Below are positions 44,979-54,041 of a DNA stretch of 64,000 nucleotides, piece after piece. The DNA is from Fibrobacterota bacterium (GTDB lineage: Bacteria > Fibrobacterota > Fibrobacteria > UBA11236). The position numbers and the translations under genes are program-made. The notes below the pieces were generated by a model, which saw nothing but the letters and a program-made list of their open reading frames with translations, did not search any database and was not told the origin of the DNA. Location of the stretch: the NCBI GenBank assembly GCA_947482115.1, contig CANKII010000002.1, forward strand, positions 248,001 to 312,000. The letters run 5' to 3'. How positions within the stretch are numbered: position 1 is the stretch's first letter; every line of letters starts with the position of its first letter.

Positions 44979-46784
44979 TTATGCCGTGCGGCGACGCTGG
45001 GTTTCGTCGAGCTGAATTTTCCGTAGGCGCAGTTTCTTGGGGGTCAATTCCACGGCTTCGTCATCGTTGATGAACTCAAGGCATTCCTCAAGGGACATCT
45101 GACGATGAGGCGTCAGCACCGTGGCTTCATCAGCAGAAGTCGTGCGCATGTTAGTTAACTGCTTGGTCTTGCTCACGTTGATCGTCAAATCGTCGGAACG
45201 ATTGTGCTCACCCACGATCATGCCGGGATAAACATCTTCTCCGGGACCGATGAACATCACACCGCGCTCTTCCAGTTTCCAAATCGCATAAGCCACGGCT
45301 GTGCCGCGCTCCTTGGCAAGCAATGCACCCGTGGGACGCTGTTCAATTTTTCCTTTGGACGGTTCAAAGCCCTTGAAGAGCTGCTGGAATACGGCGTATC
45401 CCTTGCTCAAGGAAAGCAGGCGGGTCCGCAAGCCGATCAATCCGCGAGCGGGAATGTCGAAAACAACGCGGGTCTGGTTTCCTTCCAGCGTCATGTCTTT
45501 CATTTCACCGCGGCGTTTGTTGATTTCGTCGATCACCATGCCCGCAAATTCCGGCGGTGCATGAATGGTGATGGTTTCCACCGGTTCCATTTCCACGCCG
45601 TCTTCTTCATGCGTGAGAACGCGAGGGCGGCCCACGGTAAATTCAAAACCTTCGCGACGCATCTTTTCGATGATCACGGAAAGATGCAGGACGCCACGTC
45701 CCGCCACGCGAAAAGCGCCGGGTTCATCGAGCCGGGAAACTTGCAGGGCCACGTCCGAAAGCGCCTCGCGATCCAGACGTTCGGCCAGATGGTTCGAGGT
45801 GAGAAAACGGCCGCCATCCAGTCCGCAGAAGGGAGAGTCATTCACCCAAAAACGCATGGCAATGGTGGGAGGATCGACCTTGATGCGAGGCAGTGTGACG
45901 GGATTTTCCGCTCCGGACAAAGTGTCGCCCAAGGTGAAATCGGAGATGCCGCATAGCGAAACGATTTGCCCTGCCACGGCTTCGGGAATTTCCTTCAGCT
46001 TGACGCCTTCCGGGTACAAAATTTTGGTGACGCGGACTTTCTTGGCGACACCGTGTTCGTTGACGTGCGTTACGGTCTGGTTGATCTGAAGTTTTCCCTG
46101 GCGCAAACGTCCCACCGCCATGCGGCCCAGAAATTCCTGATAGTCGAGACTGGTGATTTGAAGTATGGGATCGGGACCCGTGCCGACCTGAGGCGCCGGG
46201 ATTTTATCGACGATGAGATCAAAAATCGGCACAAAATTGGAATCCGGATCTTCAAGTTTTCGACGGCTGGTGCCGCTGCGACCTGAAGCAAATACATAGG
46301 CAAAGTCAAGCTGTGCATCATTGGCGCCCAGATCCACAAACAGATCAAACACCTTGTCCAGCGCCAGCATGGGATCGCATCCCGCACGGTCGATTTTGTT
46401 AATCACCACGCTGATGGTAAGCCCGAGTTCCAGAGCCTTTTTGGTCACGAAACGGGTTTGGGCCATGGGACCTTCGAAAGCATCCACGATCAAAAGCGCG
46501 CCATCCACCGTACCCAATACGCGTTCCACCTGTCCGCCGAAATCTGCGTGACCCGGAGTGTCCACAATGTTGATCAGAAAATCCTTGTAAACCACGGATG
46601 CGTTTTTGGAAAAGATGGTAATGCCGCGTTCGCGTTCCTGATCATTGGAATCCATGACGCGCTCACTCACCACTTGATTTTCACGGAAAGCACCGCTTTG
46701 CTTGAGGAGCCCGTCCACCAAAGTGGTCTTGCCATGATCCACGTGGGCAATAATGGCGACGTTGCGAATCTTTGAGCTGTCCAT
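44979..46784 (-). CDS. typA: ribosome-associated GTPase BipA/TypA
   Basis: 601 aa from ATG 46784; the frame is open to 47009 but family alignment and an AGGA site support 46784. EF-G-like GTPase: AHVDHGKTT (residues 13-21), [20 protein letters not shown] and the SxRxG-like [11 protein letters not shown] region. The domain II and V-like parts and the BipA-specific C-terminus ([48 protein letters not shown]) are complete. It helps assemble the large ribosomal subunit under stress. Divergent from the DUF1080 gene at 47021. Confidence 0.96.
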   Translation of the reverse strand: MDSSKIRNVAIIAHVDHGKTTLVDGLLKQSGAFRENQVVSERVMDSNDQERERGITIFSKNASVVYKDFLINIVDTPGHADFGGQVERVLGTVDGALLIVDAFEGPMAQTRFVTKKALELGLTISVVINKIDRAGCDPMLALDKVFDLFVDLGANDAQLDFAYVFASGRSGTSRRKLEDPDSNFVPIFDLIVDKIPAPQVGTGPDPILQITSLDYQEFLGRMAVGRLRQGKLQINQTVTHVNEHGVAKKVRVTKILYPEGVKLKEIPEAVAGQIVSLCGISDFTLGDTLSGAENPVTLPRIKVDPPTIAMRFWVNDSPFCGLDGGRFLTSNHLAERLDREALSDVALQVSRLDEPGAFRVAGRGVLHLSVIIEKMRREGFEFTVGRPRVLTHEEDGVEMEPVETITIHAPPEFAGMVIDEINKRRGEMKDMTLEGNQTRVVFDIPARGLIGLRTRLLSLSKGYAVFQQLFKGFEPSKGKIEQRPTGALLAKERGTAVAYAIWKLEERGVMFIGPGEDVYPGMIVGEHNRSDDLTINVSKTKQLTNMRTTSADEATVLTPHRQMSLEECLEFINDDEAVELTPKKLRLRKIQLDETQRRRTA

Positions 46785-46956
46785 GGAGAAAATCCTTGCC
46801 TGAGAAATCCGGCAGACTAATGCGCGGGAGGTGAAAAACGTGCGCAAGCGCCGGGAAGAGGGCCAATAGGAGCGAAAATAGGGCAAATTGTCAATGCATA
46901 AGATTGCTTGGTAAGGCCAAAATCGTTGTTTTTTATAAGAATATTTCAGATTCGCC

Positions 46957-46984
46957 TTGACTTCTATGTTTTGCCGCCTAAATT
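46957..46984 (+). promoter_or_regulatory. sigma70-like promoter for the first DUF1080-barrel block
   Basis: TTGACT (46957-46962) and TAAATT (46979-46984) are 16 bp apart, about 37 bp before the ATG at 47021. It fits transcription of the first four-gene block. Confidence 0.55.
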
Positions 46985-47020
46985 TCGGGCACGAGGGAAA
47001 ATTTTTCAACGAGGGATCTC

Positions 47021-48376
47021 ATGAATGGAATGAAATTATTTGGATTTGCGTCTTTACTGGCGATCTCCTCCTTTGTCGCGCTTAGCGTGGCTCAACCGGT
47101 TCCCGCACCCACAACCCCGGACAAGCTTTGTTCTGTGGATACATCTGCCGCCTTTCAGGCCGATACGGTGGTTGCTGCACCGGATTCGGACGGCTTCGTT
47201 TCCATTTTCGACGGACGCTCCTTCAAAGGATGGTGGCAGAATTGCCTGAGTTCCCACTCAAGCGACAAAACAAATGGTGCCATTTGGAAAGTGGATTCGA
47301 CGCGCCAAGCGATTTATGCCATGTCACGTAGTGGTTCGGGGGGCTTGCTGTCCACCCATAAGAGATATGCGCACTATGAACTCATGTTTGAATGGTGGCC
47401 CCAGTATGGTAATGATGGCGGCGTCTTCAACCGTTATGCCATTACGTCCTCAAGCAACGTGGCTGCCAATCAAATGGTGCTCGACTACTTGGGTGCTTCC
47501 GGTGTTTTCAGTTACTACAGTGAAGCGGGTTTCCCGGGAGGCCGAAACGGCCGTCCGTGGAGCTATAGCTCGGCAACGGCCCTCACCATTCCCGGCTCCG
47601 GTGGTGGTGCGGGAAGCGGCGGCACTCCCGACATCAATGATTGGACGAAGCAGACCAGCCGCAAGAATTTGATTACAGGTTATGGTCCTGCGGATATTGG
47701 TTGCGCCGCCAGCGGATGCGTGCAGGCTGATTATTTGCGCCTTTGGAATGGCAGTGGCTGGATGCAGGTGCGTCAGATTTACTACGGTGGCCTGAGCACG
47801 ACCCAGCCCACAAGCGTTACCTCAGCCGGAGATAAAATTCACGAGTTCACTTTCATGCGGAAACACTACCCCCTCAACGACACCAACCTTTCCCGCATGC
47901 AGCGCGTCGATAAGGACACGGCCAAATGGGTTACGGTTGTTCAGGATTCCATGGTGTTGACTGCATCTCAGGTGAACACCTATCAGAAAATCGCTCCTTT
48001 TGCGTTTCAAATTCATGGTGGTGCCCGCTACATATACGCCAATAATGGTGGTAAGGGTTCTTGGTACCGCGACATAAAGGTGCGGACCTTGGATTCACTC
48101 GGAAGACCTGCCACTCTCGTAGCTGTTGCCCTCAATCCTGCATCGAAGAAGGTTCAATACGACCTTCATGTTGTTTCCGGAGCCCTCGTAGGTTCCATGC
48201 CCTTCGATCACCTTGTAACCATTTCTGATCTCAAGGGACGCGTGCTGCAGGAATACACGGGTTTTGCCGGTGCGAATATCAGCCATGATCTCCCCGTATA
48301 TTCCGGGGTAATGTTGGTGAAAATCGCAACCATGCGCGGCGTGCAAACCCTGCGTGTCAATCAGGCGACCCGGTAG
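47021..48376 (+). CDS. secreted DUF1080 (3-keto-disaccharide hydrolase-like) protein, block 1
   Basis: 451 aa; GAGGGA is 7 nt upstream. Signal peptide (LFGFASLLAISSFVALSVAQ). The DUF1080 beta-sandwich shows GFVSIFDGRSFKGWWQNC, YAHYELMFEWWPQYGNDGGVFNRY, FAFQIHGGARYI and WYRDIKVRTL. Family members are now linked to hydrolysis of 3-keto-glycosides. An insert has paired cysteines (IGCAASGC). The last 65 residues (VTISDLKGRVLQEYTGF to the end, with YSGVMLVKI) look like a Por-type sorting tail. It heads a block with three barrels; its paralogue at 52794 heads an identical block. Confidence 0.82.
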   Translation: MNGMKLFGFASLLAISSFVALSVAQPVPAPTTPDKLCSVDTSAAFQADTVVAAPDSDGFVSIFDGRSFKGWWQNCLSSHSSDKTNGAIWKVDSTRQAIYAMSRSGSGGLLSTHKRYAHYELMFEWWPQYGNDGGVFNRYAITSSSNVAANQMVLDYLGASGVFSYYSEAGFPGGRNGRPWSYSSATALTIPGSGGGAGSGGTPDINDWTKQTSRKNLITGYGPADIGCAASGCVQADYLRLWNGSGWMQVRQIYYGGLSTTQPTSVTSAGDKIHEFTFMRKHYPLNDTNLSRMQRVDKDTAKWVTVVQDSMVLTASQVNTYQKIAPFAFQIHGGARYIYANNGGKGSWYRDIKVRTLDSLGRPATLVAVALNPASKKVQYDLHVVSGALVGSMPFDHLVTISDLKGRVLQEYTGFAGANISHDLPVYSGVMLVKIATMRGVQTLRVNQATR

Positions 48377-48389
48377 TTCAAACCTAAAG

Positions 48390-48423
48390 CCGTCGGATTT
48401 CAGGAAATCCCCTGAAATCCGAC
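48390..48423 (+). terminator. hairpin between DUF1080 and barrel A, block 1
   Basis: CGTCGGATTTCAGG (48390-48403) is the exact inverted copy of CCTGAAATCCGACG (48410-48423), with a 6-nt loop. No T-run follows, so it is more likely a partial terminator or an RNA-stabilising hairpin that sets enzyme and barrel levels apart. A hairpin is also found at this junction in block 2. Confidence 0.55.
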
Positions 48424-48484
48424 GCATTTACCGAACGCATACGATGTTCATTTTCGGAGCACCTTCTTTGGGGTTTCAGTCTTA

Positions 48485-49849
48485 ATGAGAACTTTCCTTC
48501 CATTAATGAGCGCAGGGGCATTGGCTGCTTCCATTTTTGCGGCCGATGGTGTTTCGTTTAAGCTTCATGGACAGGGCTGGACCCAAAGCGGGCGGCTCAT
48601 GCATTCTTCCGATTCCGTATTGGCCGACGGTCAGATCTACAATGTGAGCGGAAATTCCATGCAAAGTTTGGGGGGACAGTTCACAATCGACGCCGATTTG
48701 GGGGAACACTGGAAAGGCTCCTTTGGAATTGGAGTGTATCAGGTTTCCCAATCCCTGGGGAGCATCGGCGCGCATGACATCAGCTACACCGAATGGTTTA
48801 ACGTGTCAATGTGGCGGGCTTATGTCGCGCAGGCGAATCTGACCTATTCCCTTGGAAGCGCGGAACGTCCTTGGCTTAGTGTGACTGCGGGCAATTTTTC
48901 CTATGACTACAATCCGGATGTGAAGAACCTGGGGCTTTATCTCCTGCGGGGTCCTGTTTATCCCGGAGTGCTCATGTCCGGTTTTCAGGAGTTCGACACG
49001 GATACATCCAAAAGCACGCAGACCGGATTCAAGGTTCACAATGCTCTGGGAAACTTCACCCAGGATATCCTCTTCCTGAACGAGCGTGTTTTACCGCCTA
49101 CGTTTGACTGGAGCCTTGCCTATGTGGCCAAGTATCGTGCGTTCGGGGCATTGGACATTGGCGGTGGCGTCAATTTTTACCGGTTAGTCCCTTATTCATC
49201 CGCCATCGAAACTCCGGGACATATCGTCGGCAATCCCGATGCGGCAAGAAGCTACGACGTCGTTGCGCCGGGCGACACGGTTTTCCTCACCCATCAAGGC
49301 ATCAAGCTGATGGGAATGTTCAGTCTGGATCCCAAGCGCTGGTTTCCGTTCGAAAACATGGGCGCTGAAGACTTCAAGTTGTACGGCGAAGCGGCCATCA
49401 TTGGCGTTAAGAATTACGGTAATTATTACAAGAAGATTGGCGAACGCATTCCGGTCATGGGCGGATTCAATATCCCCACTTTTGGAATTCTGGACATGCT
49501 TTCGCTCGAAATCGAGTGGTACGGCTCCCATTACAGAAACGATTTGGCCTACATTGGATATCCTGCCTCCATCGTGGCTCCCTGGCAGGATCCCAAGTTC
49601 CCCATCCCTTCTCCGGGACCCGTGAGACCGGGTGCATATGCGGATTCCACCGCGGATAACCTGAAATGGTCCCTGTTCCTGCGGAAGACGGTTGCAAAAC
49701 ACATTCAGTTTACCGCCCAAATCGCCAATGATCATTATCGACCCGGCCCCCTTCCCACGGCCTTTATCAACAGCGTGGGGGGGACTCAAGATGTGTTAAC
49801 CCGGCCTAGTGACTGGTATTTCATGGGTCGTGTGGGCTTTTTCTTCTGA
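48485..49849 (+). CDS. outer-membrane barrel, YNPD-KNLG family, paralogue A (block 1)
   Basis: 454 aa. Signal peptide (LPLMSAGALAASIFA). The mature protein opens with the type-A start LHGQGWTQSGRLMH. The family core follows: FSYDYNPDVKNLGLYLLRG, PTFDWSLAYVAKY, DIGGGVNFYRL, GIKLMGMFSLDPKRW, EDFKLYGEAAIIGVKNY, RIPVMGGFNIPTFG, LSLEIEWYG, NLKWSLFLRKT and AQIANDHYRPG. It ends SDWYFMGRVGFFF, a C-terminal Phe of the kind used for insertion by the BAM complex. About 16-20 strands are plausible. Substrate unknown. The stop overlaps the next frame's ATG (TGATG). Confidence 0.72.
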   Translation: MRTFLPLMSAGALAASIFAADGVSFKLHGQGWTQSGRLMHSSDSVLADGQIYNVSGNSMQSLGGQFTIDADLGEHWKGSFGIGVYQVSQSLGSIGAHDISYTEWFNVSMWRAYVAQANLTYSLGSAERPWLSVTAGNFSYDYNPDVKNLGLYLLRGPVYPGVLMSGFQEFDTDTSKSTQTGFKVHNALGNFTQDILFLNERVLPPTFDWSLAYVAKYRAFGALDIGGGVNFYRLVPYSSAIETPGHIVGNPDAARSYDVVAPGDTVFLTHQGIKLMGMFSLDPKRWFPFENMGAEDFKLYGEAAIIGVKNYGNYYKKIGERIPVMGGFNIPTFGILDMLSLEIEWYGSHYRNDLAYIGYPASIVAPWQDPKFPIPSPGPVRPGAYADSTADNLKWSLFLRKTVAKHIQFTAQIANDHYRPGPLPTAFINSVGGTQDVLTRPSDWYFMGRVGFFF

Positions 49850-49872
49850 TGCGGACTCGAAGGATGCGGTTA

Positions 49873-51183
49873 ATGAACGTGCGTATGAATCTTCTCCTGC
49901 TGGCATTGCCCGCGTTGCTTTTTGCGCAGGCGCAGGAAATGAAACTGGAATATCATGGAGCCGGTTGGACGCAGTTTGGGAAGGTTGAAAACAGTTATAC
50001 AAACACTCCCGACCTTGAGTCCGAAGACGATTACAACAACAACTGGATGCAAAACACCGGTGGCCAAATCAGCGTCACCGCCAAAATCGATTCCAATTGG
50101 GAAGGCGGTTTGGCATTGGGCGTGATAAGTGTTCATTTGGCCCGCGGTAACTTTGCAAAGGCCGGATATTGGTATCCCTTCTCGGTTCCTTACGTGGGAG
50201 AGGCGCGCATTACCTATTCGCATGCTCTCTTCAACACCGGGAAATTCCAGTTAACCATGGGTAATTTCGGTTATGGTTACAGCCCGGATGCAAAGAATCT
50301 GGGGCTTTACCTGATGAAGGGATATGTCTATCCCGGCGCGATTGAATCCGGTTTCGGGAGCGTATTCGGGGGAATGGCCCGGTATCAACAGGCTGGGTTC
50401 AGCAACGATGTGATTTTGAAATCGGAGGACGAGCGGCCTGTTTACGACTGGTCGCTGGCCGATGTGGTTTCCTATCAGATTCATCCAGGTTTGGAAATCG
50501 GAGCCGGCGTGAATTTTTACCGTCTTTTGTCCCAGAATTCTGATCTCACTTCACCGGGACCTGTGTGCGAAAGCACCTATGGCAAGGAAGACGGCAACAG
50601 TCTTTGCTCGATTGTGGACTATTCGGACACCACGGGGGGCAAGGCTCCGGACACGGTAACTGGTTCCCTTGCCGGAACCAAATTAATGGCCCGCCTGCAT
50701 ATTGATCCCAAGGCTTTATTCGGTTTTTCGGGGTTAGGGTCCTTGACATTGGGCAAACAGGATTTGATTCTGTATAGTGAAGCGGCCGTGTTGGGTCTCA
50801 ACAATTACCGCATTGTTTATGACGATATTTTGCAGCGCATTCCCGTCATGGTGGGTTTCAATTTTCCCTCGTTTGGTTACCTCGACTACCTTTCCTTGGA
50901 AGTGGAGTATTACGCCTCCAAAAACTCCAGTGACAATGTCGCGGCAAATTTTGGAGGGGCTTGGGTCCCATCCCAGGTGGACCACAGCGTTTACAGTCGT
51001 GATGACTGGAAATGGTCCGCGAATGTGGCCAAGACTTTGTTTGGACACATGCAGTTTACGGCCCAGGTGGCCAATGATCATCTGCGTTTGGGCGGGTATC
51101 ATGACCGGCCCAATGCGGGCAAAGAGGTCTTAAGGACTCCCAAGGATTGGTATTGGACATGCAAACTCGCTTACTTCTTCTAG
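49873..51183 (+). CDS. outer-membrane barrel, YNPD-KNLG family, paralogue B (block 1)
   Basis: 436 aa from ATG 49873, which has AAGGA 8 nt upstream; the frame also has ATGs at 49849 (overlapping the paralogue A stop) and 49864. Signal peptide (NLLLLALPALLFAQA). Type-B start LEYHGAGWTQFGKVENS. Core: FGYGYSPDAKNLGLYLMKG, VYDWSLADVVSYQ, IGAGVNFYRLL, TGSLAGTKLMARLHID, QDLILYSEAAVLGLNNY, RIPVMVGFNFPSFG and LSLEVEYYASK, then AQVANDHLRLGG and TPKDWYWTCKLAYFF. The motif reads YSPD instead of YNPD. Two cysteines in the long loop (VCESTYGKEDGNSLCS) may pair. Confidence 0.7.
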   Translation: MNVRMNLLLLALPALLFAQAQEMKLEYHGAGWTQFGKVENSYTNTPDLESEDDYNNNWMQNTGGQISVTAKIDSNWEGGLALGVISVHLARGNFAKAGYWYPFSVPYVGEARITYSHALFNTGKFQLTMGNFGYGYSPDAKNLGLYLMKGYVYPGAIESGFGSVFGGMARYQQAGFSNDVILKSEDERPVYDWSLADVVSYQIHPGLEIGAGVNFYRLLSQNSDLTSPGPVCESTYGKEDGNSLCSIVDYSDTTGGKAPDTVTGSLAGTKLMARLHIDPKALFGFSGLGSLTLGKQDLILYSEAAVLGLNNYRIVYDDILQRIPVMVGFNFPSFGYLDYLSLEVEYYASKNSSDNVAANFGGAWVPSQVDHSVYSRDDWKWSANVAKTLFGHMQFTAQVANDHLRLGGYHDRPNAGKEVLRTPKDWYWTCKLAYFF

Positions 51184-51202
51184 GGATCCCGGGAAAGCGA
51201 TC

Positions 51203-52597
51203 ATGAAGTCATTCATATTTCTCAGCAGGCATGCGCTTGTTCATGCGGGAATCTGCGTGATTGCAGGGATGCTGGCCTGTTCCAACGCGCAGGAAAGCGA
51301 TGGGATCACCTTTGGCGCCGCGGGTTGGATGCAATACAGTGTCATTGGGAAAAGTTCGGACAGCGTGGCGATCCCGGGGTTTTACAAGGGCGGATTGGAC
51401 GGGAAAAGCGTTTTCTCGTCCGGCGCCCAGATATCCATGGTTGCCCAACCTTCCGAAAAGCTTCACGTCTCCGCAGGAGTGGGAATGGCGGCGGGCAATA
51501 CCCTGTCCGGTGGTCTCCACGTAAGCAGCGGCTATGCTCCCTCCGGTGTGGACGCCTATGTTGCAAACGCCAACTTTACCTACCTGTTTCAAAACACGGC
51601 GAATTCCAAAGTTTCAGTGACAGGCGGGTTGTTTAACTACGACTATAATCCGGATGCCAAAAACCTCGGCCTGTATCTTCTGCGCGGTCCGGTGTATCCC
51701 GGAATCCTGATTTCCGGATTTGAAACCAAGCATGTCATGCCCGTGGCCAATATGCTGGGTCTTCAATTGCATCATCAAATGGGGGCGTTCCGGCAGGATT
51801 TGCTCCTTTCCAGTGACATGGAGTATTACCCGTTTTTCGATCTGTCGCCGGCGTATGTGGCCGGTTATCAGGTTCATCGAACCTTGCACATTGGCGCGGG
51901 GGTTAATTTCTATCACCTGCTTCCGGTGGACAGCAAACTCACTTCCGGCCAGAATCCGGATGGAGGCCGGTGGACTTATGCCGATCCGTTGGATACGGTG
52001 GGGGGCAAGAAGCCCGACACGACCAACCTTTCCTTCAATGGAACCAAGGTTATGGCCAACGCCTCTTTCGATCCCAAGCCCCTTTTCGGCGGAGCAGAGT
52101 GGCTGGGACCGGAGGATCTCAAGCTTTATGGGGAAGTGGCCCTGCTGGGTCTCGACAATGACAAGGCTCACAAGAAAATTTACGGGGATTATTTGCATCG
52201 CATGCCGGTGATGGTGGGGTTCAACCTGCCGACGCGAAAGACCCTCGACCATCTTTCCTTGGAAGTGGAATGGTATGCCTCTGCCAACGCGGACAACCTG
52301 GACAAGTATAACGTGATAGGGCATCCCATCAGTCCTTACCCCACAAATTGGGATTTGGATCCGAATACCGGGAACCGCTATCTTGCCAGACGGGCCATCC
52401 GTGACAACTGGAAGTGGTCGTTGCATGGTGCCAGGACAATTCAAAAGCACGTCCTGCTGAGTTTTCAAGTTGCCAATGATCATTACCGCCCCGGAATTTT
52501 TGACGGCTATGCAGATTCCAATCCGCCTCACCGGGATGCCGTTTTGGTGACACCCAAAGACTGGTACTTCACGACTAAGCTGGCCTATTTCTTTTAA
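51203..52597 (+). CDS. outer-membrane barrel, YNPD-KNLG family, paralogue C (block 1)
   Basis: 464 aa; GGGAAAG precedes the ATG. Signal peptide (HAGICVIAGMLACSNAQ; the Cys is not in a clear lipobox). Type-C start ITFGAAGWMQYSVIGKSSDS. Core: FNYDYNPDAKNLGLYLLRG, SGFETKHVMPVANMLGLQLH, FFDLSPAYVAGYQ, IGAGVNFYHLLPVDSKLTS, GTKVMANASFDPKPLFGG, EDLKLYGEVALLGLDND, RMPVMVGFNLPT and LSLEVEWYAS, then FQVANDHYRPG and TPKDWYFTTKLAYFF. Last gene of block 1, 19 bp after paralogue B and followed by a terminator. Confidence 0.72.
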   Translation: MKSFIFLSRHALVHAGICVIAGMLACSNAQESDGITFGAAGWMQYSVIGKSSDSVAIPGFYKGGLDGKSVFSSGAQISMVAQPSEKLHVSAGVGMAAGNTLSGGLHVSSGYAPSGVDAYVANANFTYLFQNTANSKVSVTGGLFNYDYNPDAKNLGLYLLRGPVYPGILISGFETKHVMPVANMLGLQLHHQMGAFRQDLLLSSDMEYYPFFDLSPAYVAGYQVHRTLHIGAGVNFYHLLPVDSKLTSGQNPDGGRWTYADPLDTVGGKKPDTTNLSFNGTKVMANASFDPKPLFGGAEWLGPEDLKLYGEVALLGLDNDKAHKKIYGDYLHRMPVMVGFNLPTRKTLDHLSLEVEWYASANADNLDKYNVIGHPISPYPTNWDLDPNTGNRYLARRAIRDNWKWSLHGARTIQKHVLLSFQVANDHYRPGIFDGYADSNPPHRDAVLVTPKDWYFTTKLAYFF

Positions 52598-52623
52598 CCA
52601 CATCTTCTTTGGTATTACCAAAA

Positions 52624-52653
52624 CCCAGGTGAATTTTTCACCGGGATTTTTTG
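52624..52653 (+). terminator. rho-independent terminator ending block 1
   Basis: CCC-A-GGTGAA pairs with TTCACC-GGG around TTT, with one bulged A. ATTTTTT follows. It separates block 1 from block 2, so block 2 needs its own promoter. Confidence 0.75.
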
Positions 52654-52793
52654 TTTTCAAACACATAGAATCGAGAGTCAGATGGGAATGGCAAAGGCCT
52701 TTTTTCCACTGATTTTAAAGAGTATTTCCAGCGGACCGGAGGTATATTTTTAGCCGAACCTTACGGTTGAATTTTCCCATGAGAGGGGCTGTT

Positions 52794-53984
52794 ATGAATA
52801 TCTGGAAAACTGTTGCATGTGGAGCTGTTGTTTTGGCCGGGACGGTGGGTGTTTTCGCCCAGCCCGAAGCCCCTTTGACGGGTACGAATGCGGCTTGCGC
52901 CACGGGTCCGAACTTGTCGGATACCTTGAATTTTTCTCCTGATGATTCCGGCTTCACCAAGATTTTTGACGGCAAAAGCCTCAAAGGCTGGTGGGAAAGC
53001 TGCCAGAGCGGTCACTCCAGCGGAGATCGCACTCTCGGAGGCATCTGGCTCGTGGATAGCGTCAATGGCCTGCTGTTCTCCACCCAAAAGGTTGCTGGTA
53101 ACGCCGGCAGCATTATCATGACCAACAAATCCTACGGCAATTACGAACTGATTTTCGATCTCTGGCCATCCTTTGGAAATGACGGCGGCGTTTTCAATCG
53201 TACCACCGCGAATGGAACCTGTTACCAGACCACCGTGGACTATATCCAGGGGAGCAGTGTCGGGGGTGTTTATTTCGAGAACGGTTATACCGGCGGTTCC
53301 CGTAACGTGGATCCCTTCGTCTTTGGTGCGAACAAATCCACCATTACCATAGGCACCAATTCCAATGCCACCAACAGGTGGGATACGGTCACCAAGAAAT
53401 TCGGAAACCCTACCGCTTACGGGTGCCCAACCACTGGTTGCGGTCCCGGAAGCTGGACGGCGGTATGGGACACGGGTGGTTGGAACCAGATGCGAGTCAA
53501 ATTCTTTGGGACCGGAGCTTCGGCAACGAACAAGGTTCATAATTACGCTTGGATACGCCGGTTCGGCGCGGCCCAATGGGTGCCCACCGTCATGGACTCC
53601 GTCCAATACAATACTCCGGCGAGTTATCTGGGCATTCAAATACATGGCGGCTCGGGAAGCTGGTCAAACAGCAACGGCCATTGGTATCGCAATATCAAAA
53701 TACGTCCCTTGACGGATCAGGGCGTTCCGATCATCCAGACCACATCCATCAAATCGGGTGCGCGAATGAGCCATGGCATCCATGTCGTTTTCGGAATGCT
53801 GACAGGCTCACTGAACACAGATTATCAAATCGTAGTCAGTGATTTGAGCGGACGTGTGTTGGAGAAGTTCTCCGGTCGCGCCGGATCTTTCCGGCATCCG
53901 CTGAACAGCCGTGGCATTTTGTTGCTGCAAATAAAGACTGCCAAGGACACGGAGCACCTCCGGGTGGCCCGGCTTTTTGAATAA
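52794..53984 (+). CDS. secreted DUF1080 (3-keto-disaccharide hydrolase-like) protein, block 2
   Basis: 396 aa from ATG 52794, which has GAGGGG 5-6 nt upstream. Signal peptide (KTVACGAVVLAGTVGVFA). Same family and layout as the protein at 47021: GFTKIFDGKSLKGWWESC, YGNYELIFDLWPSFGNDGGVFNR, YLGIQIHGGSGSW and WYRNIKIRPL. The cysteine insert is conserved (YGCPTTGC). The Por-type C-terminal tail has ISR-like strands ending NSRGILLLQIKT. It is about 55 residues shorter, mainly in loops. Heads block 2. Confidence 0.82.
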   Translation: MNIWKTVACGAVVLAGTVGVFAQPEAPLTGTNAACATGPNLSDTLNFSPDDSGFTKIFDGKSLKGWWESCQSGHSSGDRTLGGIWLVDSVNGLLFSTQKVAGNAGSIIMTNKSYGNYELIFDLWPSFGNDGGVFNRTTANGTCYQTTVDYIQGSSVGGVYFENGYTGGSRNVDPFVFGANKSTITIGTNSNATNRWDTVTKKFGNPTAYGCPTTGCGPGSWTAVWDTGGWNQMRVKFFGTGASATNKVHNYAWIRRFGAAQWVPTVMDSVQYNTPASYLGIQIHGGSGSWSNSNGHWYRNIKIRPLTDQGVPIIQTTSIKSGARMSHGIHVVFGMLTGSLNTDYQIVVSDLSGRVLEKFSGRAGSFRHPLNSRGILLLQIKTAKDTEHLRVARLFE

Positions 53985-54005
53985 TCACACCTCTTGAAGA
54001 AAGCC

Positions 54006-54020
54006 CCCGTTTTTTACGGG
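54006..54020 (+). terminator. hairpin between DUF1080 and barrel A, block 2
   Basis: CCCGT and ACGGG pair around TTTTT, 21 bp after the DUF1080 stop. It is shorter than the block 1 hairpin but at the same junction, so a similar role is likely. Confidence 0.4.
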
Positions 54021-54041
54021 ACAAGGATCTTGAATTTTTTC

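Noticed and set aside
46785-47009. 75-residue N-terminal extension of BipA
   Set aside because: BipA starts with the G-domain within about 12 residues; the extension is intergenic with a promoter on the other strand.
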